Shown: positions 11,311 through 22,460 of the stretch, in pieces
How the letters are laid out: every line of letters starts with the position of its first letter
How positions within the stretch are numbered: the first letter of the stretch is position 1
NCBI GenBank assembly: GCA_022828595.1
Contig: JAKGHH010000003.1
Location: 56,781,759 to 56,845,758 of the forward strand
DNA length: 64,000 nucleotides
Direction: 5' to 3'
Source of the DNA: Nelumbo lutea
Lineage: Eukaryota > Streptophyta > Magnoliopsida > Proteales > Nelumbonaceae
Position numbers and translations under genes: made by a program
Notes under the pieces: model-generated
Told to the model about the DNA's origin: nothing
The model's input: only the letters and a program-made list of their open reading frames with translations
Database searches by the model: none

Positions 11311-12309
11311 ACCGGCGAGAGACATCATTCGGCGGTACAGCAGGTACTCTCTCTAGTCCGTACGCCTTCTTCCTCTTCCTCTTCCTCTCCCTCTTCTTCT
11401 TCTTATAAGGGGGTTCTTGTGTTCTCTATTCAATATATTAAACTCTTACATCAGCGGGAGCAACAACCAACCACCTGGTCTGATATGAATAACCACCCAC
11501 CTAGTTCACATCTTGCCTATGAGCCTAGGCACATCTTTTAAAACATGGTTCTGAGTACTGCTATGAATACACACATTTCAATTATGAATACACCATATGT
11601 CCATGTGAACTCTCACTTCCCAACCCACATGCTAGTTGATAAAGGACTTGCCACTTGCCCTGCCTAACCACTCCTTCCCGATTGTTTGAGTTATCATGTA
11701 CAGATAAATTTGGGTTCTTGTAATTATTCAATGTTAATTCTTCAACCATTACTCCAGCATCCACTAAAAAGTTCAAAAATTCCTCTAAAAGAATTTAGAG
11801 ATAGTTGGTTGAGAATTAGAGGTGTGTTTGTAATGCACCTCTAAATTAGCCTTTTAGAGGCATATACGACTGTCTATTGCATTGACGCTAAAAGCCCTAT
11901 ATAGAAGCAGTTATAAGTGCTTCTAAAAGTTCAATTTAGAAGCACATTCGAACGCCTTTAAATGGTTTTGAGGTGATTTTATATACCTCTAAAAAAATCT
12001 ACAAGAAGGAAAAAATCTCAATTAAAAATGTTTCAATTTTTTAGAGGAACTTTTAACTGTCTTTAAAGATATATGCCTTGACATTTAGAGGCACTTTTGG
12101 CCACCTCTAAAAGATTCCAACTTTTTTTTAAAAAAAGTGCAATATATTGTGAATATTTTCAATCAAATATGAATACATATGAACTAAAATATATTGTACA
12201 ATATATTGTGAATATTCTCATTGAAAATAATCTTAACAATAAATCGCAGAAAACAAATGAATACCTATAAACAATGAACTAAAATAAAATCAATTATATC
12301 TCACAATGT

Positions 12310-13110
12310 TATAGAATCGAAGCTTCCCTAACCCTTCAACCAGAAAATAAAATCTTACAGATACTTCATGATGAAATCGCAGCTTCCAGATGAGAGGGGG
12401 CAAACTCTGCTTCTTCCTCCTTAGTTGTTAATTGTTCTCTCTCAAGACTAAAGCTCTCTTGGAGGATTTTATGATGCCCTTGGGTGCTAATCCACCCCCT
12501 TTATATAAGCTTAAGAGGGAACTATCTCCTACTCCTCTAAAGAGTTTTTTCTTCATTAGGAGTTTAGTTCTCTAATAGATAATGCCTAGATTAGATCTAA
12601 TCTACTCCTATCTCTTAACAGGTAATCTTAATCTCTTTTATCTTTCTACAAATACAACAGAAAATTGAATCTGATAGGACTCTTTGATGATTCTTATTCA
12701 TGCATGCTAATTCGTATTGGGCTTTCTCAACAAATTAGGCCGCTGCAAGGCTTCTCTATGAATTAGGCTTCTCTACGAATTGGCTTAGACTTCGGGCTCG
12801 ATTTTGACCTCGATGCAGTCTGAATCTATCAAAACTCAAAACATAAAAATTGTAGAGTTATTTCTTATCTTTTCAACGCATCTTAAATCATCTCAATCGG
12901 AGTCCGGATGGGAGAGTTATGCCCAAATTACCACACGACGCTGAAACTGTGCAAAATTACCCGATTAGCCTTATTTTTTACTTAACGCCTTCTTTTGTGC
13001 CCTAAATCGAAATACAAGAATAGTGAATCCAATTAGGTACTAAATAAGTGTAAAAGACTAAATATTAAGGGATAAAAATATGATAATTTTTATTCTCATA
13101 AAAAAGCACA
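12310..13110 (-). mobile_element. LTR-like fragment, inverted relative of 7292-8000
   Basis: The reverse complement begins TTATGAGAATAAAAATTATC and follows the same order as the block at 7292: TTGTATTTCGATT, TTTTGCACAGTTTC, GGGCATAACTCTC, CGATTGAGAT, then a TATATAA-containing section. The copies are clearly related but much diverged. It lies inside the candidate CACTA element and so probably inserted there. Confidence 0.75.
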
Positions 13111-13954
13111 ACATTCAGGCCTCATTATATTCCATTTTCCTTTTCACTAGATGACTTCTTTTTTGACAACTTACAAATCAAATATAGAATTGAAAAGAAA
13201 ATCGCTTTTAACATATAAAGAAACAAAATGCTCTTTATAATCTTCATCCAATCCTCTCTTCCTCTACAACCTGTAAAGAAAAGCAACAAAAAGAAAATAC
13301 CAAACTAAGTAAATAAATTTTGTAAATTAATAGCTTTTGTTTATCTAATTACATATAGCAACAAATATGAAATAAAAACACATGGGCAAAGAGATGGTTT
13401 GTCAAAGGTTATTATTTTCAAGAAAGAATAGGTTTAGGAATCTGAACCCTGGATTACCTCTTCTATTGATCTGAAAGGGAGAATGAATAAAACGCTTGGA
13501 TCTCTGAGGCAATAGAGAGGTGGAGCAGTGTCTAAAACGGAGCAATGCCTAAAACAACTCCAGAAAGAGAGAGACATGTATTTTCTAGAACAATTCCAGA
13601 CCAATTTATAATTGTATAACAAAATTTCATACATAAGGCATCATAGATGAATAATAGCAGGAAACCAGGCAACTTTACTACATGCTAACCTAAATTAACC
13701 AAAATAGTTAACCATAAGTATTGGAAGACTAAGAGATGTGCTCAACTAAATCAACAATTCTAAGCATGACAGTGATCCAGCTGCTACAGATGACAGTAAT
13801 GGGGTAATACTACAAGGTAATAAAAAAGAAAACAAAAAGGAGAAAGGAACCAAAATATGAAAATGCCAATAATTATTACAAGAACAGAAATAAAGGTTCA
13901 CAGTTAGCAAAAGAAATGGTACAACAGTAAATGCTTATTCATGTTGGGGTAACT
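13111..13954. other. CACTA interior, no gene recognised
   Basis: Non-coding AT-rich sequence. A minus-strand open frame at 13434-13634 shows no known motif. Confidence 0.45.
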
Positions 13955-14068
13955 TTACATCATCTTGTTGACCATTCCCAGCAATCCAAATCAATGGGGC
14001 ACTAGCATCACTTTGTGAATTTATATCAACCCCCTTGGAGAGTGAAAACCTCAGCAACTCACTATTTC
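13955..14068 (-). pseudogene. ankyrin-repeat gene exon fragment
   Basis: Reading the minus strand, a TTTTTGTAG acceptor at 14069-14077 opens an exon beginning at 14068. It reads ELLRFSLSKGVDINSQSD and then APLIWIAGNGQQDDVKL, the loop-helix pattern of ankyrin repeats. The parent is probably a plant ankyrin protein with a GADVN- and TPL.WAAGHG-like repeat. The canonical TPLH-type motif is changed, and the frame ends at TAA soon after. It lies in the candidate CACTA element on the same strand as the CCR4 relic, consistent with captured DNA. The exact parent gene was not determined. Confidence 0.65.
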
Positions 14069-14079
14069 CTACAAAAATA

Positions 14080-16990
14080 ATGAAAATGATAAGAAAATAA
14101 ATTGAAAATGCTAATTACATCATGTTAACAAATGAGTTTCAAATTCCTAGAGTAGAGTACCAACACATGCATAATTTAGCATAATTTAGAATAGTTCCTA
14201 AACTAAAAGTGGGGCTTGTGCCAATGTTTTCAAAATGACATTAACCCAGATGATTGATCCAATTATCCAGGCAGTTGAATATGTTATGGATTTTTTATGG
14301 TTTTGATCGTTAGAATAGGTGAATTGTCCTATTGAACCAGTTGACCCAATTAGCTGAGTAGGTCAAAGCTCAAGATAGTTTTTAAGATATTGGTTTGTAT
14401 TCTAAGCAAACAACTAATGTGTTACCACATGAAGAGTAATGCAGGAAACTGACAACCCAACATAAAAGTAATCAATATAAAAGCTCAGCAGAATACAATA
14501 TCTAGCAAGCAGTAAACAAATATCAAATTTACAAAGATACTTTTAATGCTATTACCCAAGACAAAGATCTACATAATTAAAACAAATGGGTAGATGTAAT
14601 GCAACCATGAACATTTTTTTCTATTACAATAATCGATGTAATATAAGTTCTTTGATGTGATCCATTTTGTGTTGTAACTAAGTAATGACTAAGGTCTCTC
14701 ATTCCAACATGTATACGTAGTTTTACAAACTTAATTTTGGACAAGAAATATCTTTAATTTGTTAAATGTTTTGACTTTCATAGCTACTAAAGATCTACTT
14801 ATTTTTAGTAAAGATTTTTGTTGGCATTTCATGGAAATAAAGACAGGAGTTGAAGTCCAATAAGTGCATGGAATCCAATTCAAGTAAGCTAAAGATATGA
14901 AGGAACATGGAGTTAGGGATTAGGAAGGGCAAAAGTATTCTGTTAACAATAGAAGATCTTTATGGATTTTGACATTCATAAATCTATAGAAAAGACAAAT
15001 AGAAAGAAATTTGCATCTTTACCATCTATGATATATTTCTTTTTCATGCAAAAAGATGGAATCAAGGAAACCAGAATATACCTTACATGTCAATTGTCAT
15101 TTTCTCAATGGTACCTAGATTTTCAATTATGTCAAACAAGAGTGCAAAGGGGAAAGAAAAAGATACATGTATCCGCCATTCAAAAACATTGTCTTCGTGT
15201 ATTAAGTGATTTTTCATCCACTAAGAAAAGCTCATGTAACATTGGTTTTGGTTATGTAGAGTTGTAGACCTTTTGTAATTCATAACGAGAGTCTACTTAG
15301 CAGCAAGTATTGGATTGTTTAAGTTTGATAATGAGGTTTATATGTAAAAATTGATCCATGGGAGAGAAATGTAAATGCTGGTAGGGAATTCTTTAGACTT
15401 GTTTTAGTTCTTTTCTTGTGCTCTCTGATATTTTCTTCTCCCTAATTAATTATGCAATGAAAAAAAAAAAAAAACACTACGTCTTTGTTTCATATCTGAA
15501 ACCTTATCTAAAAATACCAATATCATTTCCCTTCCTTCTATTCAGATCTCAACCCCACACTCACAAAGTCCAAAACCAAAAGCTTATCCATTTCCAAAAT
15601 CTTTCTATACCTTCTAGCCACATCAAATTTCAATCTCAAAATAAGTTTTAAATATCCTAATATCTCGTAGAAGATTTTAGCCAAAATTCTGAAGATTAAA
15701 GCATGGCAACAGAAAAGAGTATTTGATTTTGTTTGGCCATTTCCAACTCAACCAAGAAACCTCTGTCTAAGAAATCCCCTAAGAAATAATTTATTTCCTT
15801 CTACCTTGATATTATCTCTTGAGAGGTTTTTCATTCTAGCATTTTAAGTTTTATATTAGTCGGTTTATCCTGGCTACAAACATAACCACCAGCAGTTAGG
15901 GAACCTGGGCATGAGCTAATTACTTAACCAGATGTACAGAGCAACAAACCATGTAATTGATGGCATGGATCTTCAGCTACCCCTTTTAATGTTGTTTTTT
16001 TCTTGAAATAACAAAAATCTCACATTTTAATATTATCATGTTACTGGTATGGCATACTAGTAACATGCAACAACCATGAGGTTGATCAGATTGTCTATAA
16101 GAAGCTACTAGAAGATGTTTGGTCACGCATCAATGCTATGATGGAAGTTGGGGCAGCTTAGGTAGTCACTTGTCAGATTTTTTCTCTAAATGCAATAAAT
16201 CATATTGGTAGTCCACCAGTATAAATTTAGAAGGAACAATTTGACATTAACATTTAAAGGATTGAGAAGGGGTGGAGAGAGAGAGAGAGAGAACATTGGA
16301 TGAACTATAGCTCCATTGAAGCATAAGCATCAGCCATAGGCCTTTGAACCCGAGGTAATTGATAATGCCGGAGGCTCTAAGCATATAGAGTACAAAATTA
16401 AAAAGCCACATGTTTTTAAACTACACAAAAAGTTTGACACAACAAATGGACCTTGGAACTTGTATTACAAGTGCAGCAAAGCCATTATAAACTATTGGTT
16501 ATGAAGCAAGGGTGACCATTGACATTGCTGATAAGGACAAATGGCAAACAAGATAAGGTGAGTTCAAGATAAGAACAACCACTTTGTGCCAAAACAATGA
16601 CAAAGGTTAAGTCCCCATCCAGCCCACCACTACAAAGACACCAGATAGCTGGGACCAACATTGAGTAACAGTCCTATACCTTCTTTTATAGCCATGAATT
16701 AGTAGAGAACAAGGTATACAAATAAATATAAAAATTATCATGGTCATCTAAGCCAGGACATATGAAAAGGTGAACAAACATTGTCACCTACACACAAAAC
16801 ACAATATATAATGCAGCACACTAAGACAAATTGCTGAATCTCCCTTTCTGTCATCATGGAATGGATGCAAGGATAAAAGAAGCCATAAACTCAAACTACA
16901 ACAATTTGAGGAATATAGTCATAGATGAATAACCGAGAATAAAGACTAAAATACAAGATAAAAAGGCTAAGACGTGTGCTTACTATATAG
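14080..16990. other. CACTA interior, no gene recognised
   Basis: About 2.9 kb of AT-rich sequence between the two captured gene fragments. It may be intron or intergenic DNA acquired with them. A GA microsatellite lies near 16276-16291. A plus-strand open frame at 14962-15267 has no recognised domain. Confidence 0.4.
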
Positions 16991-16999
16991 AAAATTTAC

Positions 17000-17985
17000 C
17001 ACTTATTAGCAATAAATTTTGCCTCCAGACGAGCCATTAGTGCAATATTATCCTACACAGAAATCAAAGGATAAGAAAAAAGGAACACATCAGTTGAAAA
17101 ACCAACAATTCAAGAACAAATCAAGGAAGACACAGAAGAAATTGAGTGCAGTGAAGGTACCTTGAGCAATCAATTCAAAGCAGCTTTATTCTAAGCACTT
17201 GGAACCATTGCACCAATCAAAGACTGTGCAGCCTTATTAAATTCAACCTACATGAAAGAAAAAACCTCCTTAACATATGAAGCAATCATTATAGAGAACC
17301 AAAATGCAAATATTGCATTGAAAATTATGAAAAAAAATGGAAAATATGTTAAATAACCTCATTTTTTCATGACATGTGAGAACTTGTCCCTACGGAAAAA
17401 TGTTGCACAACCTCATATTTATTGGTATAATGTAAGGTCTAAAAACAAGAAAATACCCAGCTATCTGCACATCCTTGGTCTGGAATTCCATTGCTCAAGA
17501 AAAAGATGTACCTTCTACACTAAGTTTTTTTTCTTCTTCTTTTTTAAAAGGGAGCAGGTAACATCAACCTCTAGTTACAAAATACTAGCATTATTATGCC
17601 ATGAACAGGTAAAAGTTAATTTAGGTTTTGGCTCAGTCCCATAGACCACAATATAAATAAGACTAACGAAATTTTCCTTGTACATCAATTAGTTGGGTTT
17701 TCAGAATACATCAGACAACAAGAAATTCTATGAGCTATCTAAAATACTAGAAAAAGCATACCTCTTAACAAGAATCATAACCAACTAAGATTACCAAGAG
17801 AAGAATAAGTATCACTCCTCAAAACAAACAAATCTAGAGATGGAGTAAATGAATGCACACCAACTTACCTCTTGAAGACAAAGGATGTCTGCACGATAGC
17901 CAACAATATCTTGAAGCAAATTCTATCTACGATAATGGCCAAGAAAGGGCCCAAGAGGGGCAGTAACTGGGACAACAATCCGAAG
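17000..17985 (-). pseudogene. CCR4: CCR4-type poly(A) deadenylase gene fragment, three exons
   Basis: CCR4 is the endonuclease/exonuclease/phosphatase-fold deadenylase of the CCR4-NOT complex. Three minus-strand exons in order match plant CCR4. The first (about 17985-17869) reads YCPSWALSWP, then after a one-base insertion and a TAG, IVGYRADILCLQE, ending at a GTAAGT donor. The second (17247-17161) follows a TAG acceptor and reads VEFNKAAQSLIGAMVPSA with two TAG/TGA changes later. The third (17052-17000) reads DNIALMARLEAKF. The frameshift and stops make it a pseudogene. Splice sites are kept, so it was captured as genomic DNA. The catalytic C-terminal exons are not present. Confidence 0.85.
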
Positions 17986-18089
17986 ATTTCTTCATTTCCC
18001 ACCACGTTTTGGACTTTATCACCCGAGGTCGATCAACAATAAGCAAAGAGTAATGGCGACCTGTGATTCGGTGGACAAAAATTAAAAGA

Positions 18090-18310
18090 GAGTTGTAGAA
18101 AAAGGGAAAGTAAGAAAGAAATAGAAAAAAAAAAAAAAGAAGGATAGGGAGGAAGAGAATAAGAAATAAATAAAAAATGAGTGAGAAAACCAAACTTGCC
18201 ACTGCAAGTTTGTCCAGTGTTGTCAAGAGAGTTCATTCGTCCGAAGAGGGTGAGAGAGAGAGAGAGAGAGAAGGTGCGAAGAGAGTTTAAAAGGGGGAGA
18301 GGAAGTGGGA
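18090..18310. repeat. purine-rich tract with GA microsatellite
   Basis: A long AG-rich stretch includes a poly(A)-rich run near 18127 and a GA dinucleotide tract near 18251-18270. Open frames on either strand here are low complexity and not called. Confidence 0.7.
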
Positions 18311-18691
18311 AAATAGGGATACAGGTTTGGCTCAAGAAGATGTTAAGAGTCGCTCGTTTGTCCGGGAGGAGATTTGGCATTCGCACGTGACGGTTTTTGC
18401 GCGCTAAACCTAAATGGCGACCATTTTCTTTTGTCTGCCAAATATGCAAGGATAAAAATTGACTAAAGAGGCATTAAAAAGTGCCTCTATGACAATCAAA
18501 TAATCCTGCCTTCTTTGATATGCTTTGGAGGCATTTTTTTGTGCCGCCTCTAGCCATGAGCCTCTAAATGTAAGAATTCTAGTAGTGGTCATTAATAGAA
18601 TGAGGGCTAGCACACATAGGTTCTGATCCAGCTAAAGAGCTTACACATCTGTTTAACCTCCGACTGTGTAAAACATCTATAAATACTTAGG

Positions 18692-18924
18692 GTGAGCTCT
18701 TGGCCCAACCACTCCCAGAGATACAAACATGGCAAATGGTTCCAACACATTGTGGTTGCTTGGTTTCAGGGCATGATCGTTTTCTTTCCTTCCGAGGTGT
18801 ACACCTTCCACAACATCATTTGCAATCACTTCTTCACATGTTCCTTCGATTCCATACAAAGAGACTTCATTCGATTGCATGTACTATGTTCTCTACAAAA
18901 TCGAGAGGTTCAATAAAAAATTGA
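18692..18924 (+). pseudogene. possible TIR-domain (NLR) gene fragment, weak
   Basis: One frame contains HDRFLSFRGV, which resembles the conserved start of plant TIR domains (YDVFLSFRG). The following residues match poorly, and a frame change would be needed to improve the match. Another frame is open across the same stretch. It lies just outside the right CACTA end. I treat it as a hint only. Confidence 0.3.
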
Positions 18925-18941
18925 AAGGACCTTGGACAGGG

Positions 18942-19205
18942 TCGCTGGTGGCTTCATCGTTCACGGGAGCACCAGTGTGGAGTAAAGGTGTCGGTGAGCT
19001 GTTGTTGTGCTAGGGTTTGAAATGAGGATAGGGAGGGGGAGTTCGAATTGAGTGTGAAATGAAAATGGATGTTTTGTCTTTTGTATCCGATTGAACTAAA
19101 CTCCATTAGTTGATGACCAAACCCACATTAACGTTACCCATCCTATGGTCAATCGACGTGGTCGAACGTGATTGGTGGGTTCAGGCGTCCAATGCACCAT
19201 GGGTG
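18942..19205 (-). repeat. right arm of the large inverted repeat
   Basis: Reverse complement of the segment at 11038-11310 with substitutions and small indels. It ends at the CACCATGGGTGC block, after which a T-rich run and another repeat family begin. Confidence 0.85.
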
Positions 19206-19521
19206 CTGTTTTTTTTGTTAAGCTGCATTTGTTTTAGGTGTAAATTCAGTTTTACACCAATGGTAAATGTAAACCTGTTTAGTTGTTGATGGAAATTGGG
19301 ACACACCAATGGGAAATGACCAAACCCACATTAACGTTACCCATCCTATGGTCAATCTACGTGGTCGAACGTGATTGGTGGGTTCATGCGTCCAATGCAC
19401 CCATGGGTGCTTTTTTTTTTTTTTGTTAAGCTGCATTTGTTTTAGGTGTAAATTCCGTTTTACACCAATGGGAAAAGTGAACCGGTTTAGTTGTTGATGG
19501 AAATTGGGACCGATAGATTTT
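19114..19521 (+). repeat. 204-bp tandem duplication overlapping the inverted-repeat arm
   Basis: GACCAAACCCACATTAACG starts at 19114 and again at 19318, and both copies run through the CATGGGTGC block, a poly(T) tract and TTAAGCTGCATTTG. The second poly(T) is longer. Confidence 0.88.
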
Positions 19522-20242
19522 GAAATTTTACACCAACTATGTTTGGTTGTCAAAGTGTAAATTGGGTGAGATGGGAGCTACTATAGTTGACACATAAGGA
19601 GGAGGGAAGAAGAGGAAGAAGAAGAAGAAAAAGGAGGAGAACAGAGAAAGAGAGAGAACGAAAGAGAGACTCTTGGAGAGAGAAAGGTCGGAGGTGGGTT
19701 CACAGATTTGCCGCTACAACTGGTTGTAGCAGTGGTGATTGAACAAAGAAAGAAAAAAGGGGGCAAGAAGAAGAGAGAGAGAGAAAGAGAGAGATCATAT
19801 TGTTGTGCTGCAACTGGGTTTTTCCATTGTCGCCTTGGGTTTAGATCTGCCCTAGGAGAGAGAAATCTCATACTGCCACTGTAACTGGGTTTTACCGCTA
19901 CTGCTTTGGGTTCAGATCTGCCCTGGGAGAGAGAAATCTCATATTGCCGCCACCGCCCTAGGAGAGAGAAATCTCATATTGCCGTTGTAGGTTTTCCTTC
20001 TAGATGTTTGATGGAGACGCATTGGTGTCAGCAAGAGAAAAAATGACAAGAAAGAGATGTTAGTTTTACGCTGACAATTTTGATGTATATTTTACATTGA
20101 CCGTCGATGTAAAAAAAAATAAAAAATGAGTTTTACACCGATTGACGATGTAAAATTACACTATTTCCAAACATGTGTAAAATCGAACTGGGGTATAAAG
20201 TTTTCCTTGATTCCATTTTCCACCCCAAACAAACATGGCCTT
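19214..20242. mobile_element. MITE-like repeat rich in TTTTACA motifs
   Basis: The left end AGCTGCATTTGTTTTAGG and the right end CCAAACAAACATGGCC are roughly inverted. The body has repeated GTAAAAC/TTTTACACC text like the repeat at 51500-51837. A GA-rich internal part contains three copies of a GCCCTAGGAGAGAGAAATCT unit starting at 19849, 19920 and 19955. Boundaries are approximate. Confidence 0.5.
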
Positions 20243-20459
20243 ACATGCAAGGTTTAAAATATTAATACGATATACATTGTTTTAACCCTTTTTTGTTTAC
20301 TTCATGCACGTTGGGAGTTTTCTTCGAAGAACCCCTGTTATTTTCTCAAGCGTGTGCTTCTTGACACATGTATGGTGCAACTTAGAATGGTCTGAGACTT
20401 GCATAAACTTGAAGTGGAGCTTCTCAATCTCCTTGTGTGAAGAACATCAATCTTACCGA
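20243..20459. other. no gene firmly seen
   Basis: Possibly further decayed LINE sequence, but no motif is clear before about 20485. Confidence 0.35.
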
Positions 20460-20699
20460 AAGCAACAACCTCTAAATTAGACAAAATGACAGTCATTTTG
20501 GTGGGGTGATAAAGATAAAGCTTCTAGGCACACTATACCATGGAACAAGCTATGCCAGCCAAAAGAACAAGGAGGGCTAGGTTTTAGAACCTATGGCATC
20601 ATGAATCAAGCCATGTTCAGGAAACAAATTTAACAAATAAGTAGGAGCTATGGTGCAAACAAGTCAAGCTAAAATACTTCCCTCATACCTCTCTCTTTG
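20460..20699 (+). mobile_element. L1-type LINE fragment, upstream half (split by copia insertion)
   Basis: One frame reads FWWGDKDKASRHTIPWNKLC followed by EQGGLGFRTYGIMNQA, the region just after the reverse transcriptase in plant L1 elements. It stops at 20699, where the copia element begins. The LINE text resumes in the expected place at 26610. This shows that the copia element landed in a LINE already present. Confidence 0.85.
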
Positions 20700-20948
20700 T
20701 GTAATGTTGATTAAAATCCAATGGGTTTGATTGGTCAATTACATGAGAAATTGCACCTGCACACTTGTTTGAAAAATCAGTTTTTTCTCTTACAAAAACC
20801 TAGTTTTGAACTTGTCCCACATTGGAAAATTATAAGTTTTGTTTTCAGTATTTCAATAGGAGTTGATTTACACTCCTTAGAATTAGTAGAGGAGAGTATG
20901 GGGATTCAATACCGCGCAATACGCGCTATGGGGATTCGATACCGTGCA

Positions 20949-20981
20949 ATGCGCGCACACGCGTGTGCGCGCGTGTGTGCG
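20949..20981. other. 33-bp alternating purine-pyrimidine tract (Z-DNA-prone)
   Basis: Strict alternation of GC, AC and GT dinucleotides within the U3 part of the LTR. The 3' LTR keeps a 23-bp version at 26053-26075. Confidence 0.85.
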
Positions 20982-21121
20982 GCGCAATGAGATGCGCTTT
21001 GCTCGCACTTCACGTGGCTCGCGATGGGCAGCTTTGGTTTGGTGCATTGCTGACCGTTGATCACCGTTGATGAGATCAACGGTCACAATTCGATCGGGTG
21101 TGATCAAAAGGCACAATTCAA

Positions 21122-21185
21122 AGTTAACAGTCACTAACTGTTAACTACTTTTTAAACAGTCACAATGTTTGAAATTGTGACTGTT
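21122..21185. promoter_or_regulatory. two adjacent perfect hairpins upstream of the LTR TATA-like box
   Basis: AGTTAACAG and CTGTTAACT pair around a 7-base loop. AACAGTCACAAT and ATTGTGACTGTT pair around GTTTGAA at 21155-21185. The second hairpin is fully kept in the 3' LTR at 26238-26268. They lie 55-120 bases before the TATA-like box, where U3 regulatory sites are expected. The role is inferred. Confidence 0.6.
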
Positions 21186-21284
21186 CAAAGTACCTTCTCT
21201 AAACTAGCACCTACCTTTTCTTCATACCTCTTCACAAATTATTTAAAGAGCATGAATCAGACTCCAAAACACACAATTTCGAAA

Positions 21285-21315
<31 letters not shown>

Positions 21316-21545
21316 AGTCTAGTCTGCTACAGTCTCACAACTTTGCTGGTTGTAGATTCTTGCCCATGGCAAAGCTCTGTTGTATCCTGGGAACGAATTT
21401 GCCTGTAACCCAACAGCAAATTCAATAAAACTGAGTGGGGGCAAATAACGTTCTAAAAATAGTGTCTTCAGACGCGCCTCAGAACTTCTCCTCCAAAGTT
21501 ACAATGATTCCATTTTCTCCAACAATTTTAGAATGTTATTCTGCA

Positions 21546-22460
21546 ATGGAGGCGGAAGCAAGCATGACTTCGATCAAGATGATGAACCAAGATCTTGTTC
21601 GACTAGACTAGTTCGATGGAGCAAATTTTAGCCAATGGTAAGACAATATGATCTTCTTTCTGACCACACTGAAGTTATACTATCTGCTGGACCCTAAATC
21701 TGCAATCACTTCCTAAACCCACTGACAAAGACTCAGAGAAACTAAAGAAGGAAAGAGCAAAATGAGAAGATGACTCACTTTTGTGCCGATGACACATACT
21801 GAATGCTTTATCAGACCGACTCAACAACTTCTACAAGGAACTTACATCTCCAAAAGAAATATGTAAGGCCCTGTAATTCAAATACAAGGTGCAAGAAACA
21901 GGTACGAATAAGTATCTTATTGCATAATACTTTAACTTCACCATGAACGACCATAAACCCATACTGAAGCAAGTTCATGAACTACAAGTGATAGTCAACA
22001 AAACTCGATCCCTTAACATCATCATTCCTGAATCTTTCCAAGTGGGAGCAATCATTGCCAAACTTTCACCCTCTTGGAAGGATTATAAGAAGAAGCTTCT
22101 GCACAAGGCTGAAAAAACTTACCTTGGAGCAAATTCAACAACACCTTCGTATTGAAGAAGAGTCTCGAATTAGAGACAGTAAGGATAAGACCATAATCGG
22201 TATGCTGAACTCTAAGGTCAATTTTGTGAAAAATGGATCGAAAAAGACTAACCCTTCATTACAAGTAAAGAAGAATGATGGGAACTTCAAGAAGAGCAAC
22301 AATAAGAAAGGATTTTGCTATGTTTGTGAAAAGAATGGGCATTATGCCCGAGTCTACCTACATCGCAAAGGTGGAACCAAGACTACAAACATGGTAGAAG
22401 ACAATCCAGTGGCCATGATTACTGAAGTCAACATGGCAGAATCGTCCTCTGGATGGTGGT
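21546..22460 (+). pseudogene. copia gag remnant
   Basis: The probable gag start is ATG 21546 (MEAEASMTSIKMMNQDL), typical of copia gag. An in-frame stop and frame changes follow. An open stretch from 21943 and another from 22055 carry the rest. The zinc knuckle reads CYVCEKNGHYARVY at about 22317-22358; the last cysteine of CX2CX4HX4C is a tyrosine, so the knuckle is broken. Confidence 0.88.

Larger units (their letters stand above)
11762..18587. mobile_element. candidate CACTA (En/Spm-type) element carrying gene fragments (Pack-CACTA-like)
   Basis: The left end reads CACTAAAAAG at 11762. The right end, on the minus strand, reads CACTACTAGAATTC from 18587. Both subterminal regions carry many copies of CCTCTAAA/TTTAGAGGC, the subterminal repeat pattern of CACTA elements. 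Flanking trinucleotides are ATC and GTC, one mismatch from a 3-bp target duplication. No transposase was found, so it would be non-autonomous. Inside are an LTR-like block in inverted orientation and minus-strand exon relics of an ankyrin gene and of a CCR4 gene. Beyond the first five bases the two termini match poorly, which is the main weakness of the call. Confidence 0.6.
20700..21524 (+). repeat. 5' LTR of the nested copia element
   Basis: It aligns with 25821-26609 from the GGGTTTGATTGGTCAATTAC block through AACGTTCTAAA to the CA end. It lacks about 18 bases near its start present in the 3' LTR. It contains an alternating purine-pyrimidine GC tract at 20949-20981. Two hairpins follow at 21122-21146 and 21155-21185. 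A TTATTTAAA TATA-like box is at 21239-21247, with a CT microsatellite at about 21290-21315. Confidence 0.9.

Noticed and set aside
14962..15267. Plus-strand 101-codon frame
   Set aside because: No recognised motif, AT-rich composition, and it lies between captured gene pieces on the opposite strand.
17927..18449. Two overlapping minus-strand frames called as separate hypothetical proteins
   Set aside because: Only the last residues of one correspond to the CCR4 exon; the rest is low-complexity complement of a GA-rich tract.
18692..18924. Full TIR-NLR resistance gene
   Set aside because: Only about ten residues resemble a TIR start; no NB-ARC or LRR text nearby. Kept only as a weak fragment call.
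19581..19871. Minus-strand Ser/Leu-rich open frame
   Set aside because: Complement of a GA-rich repeat inside a MITE-like element.
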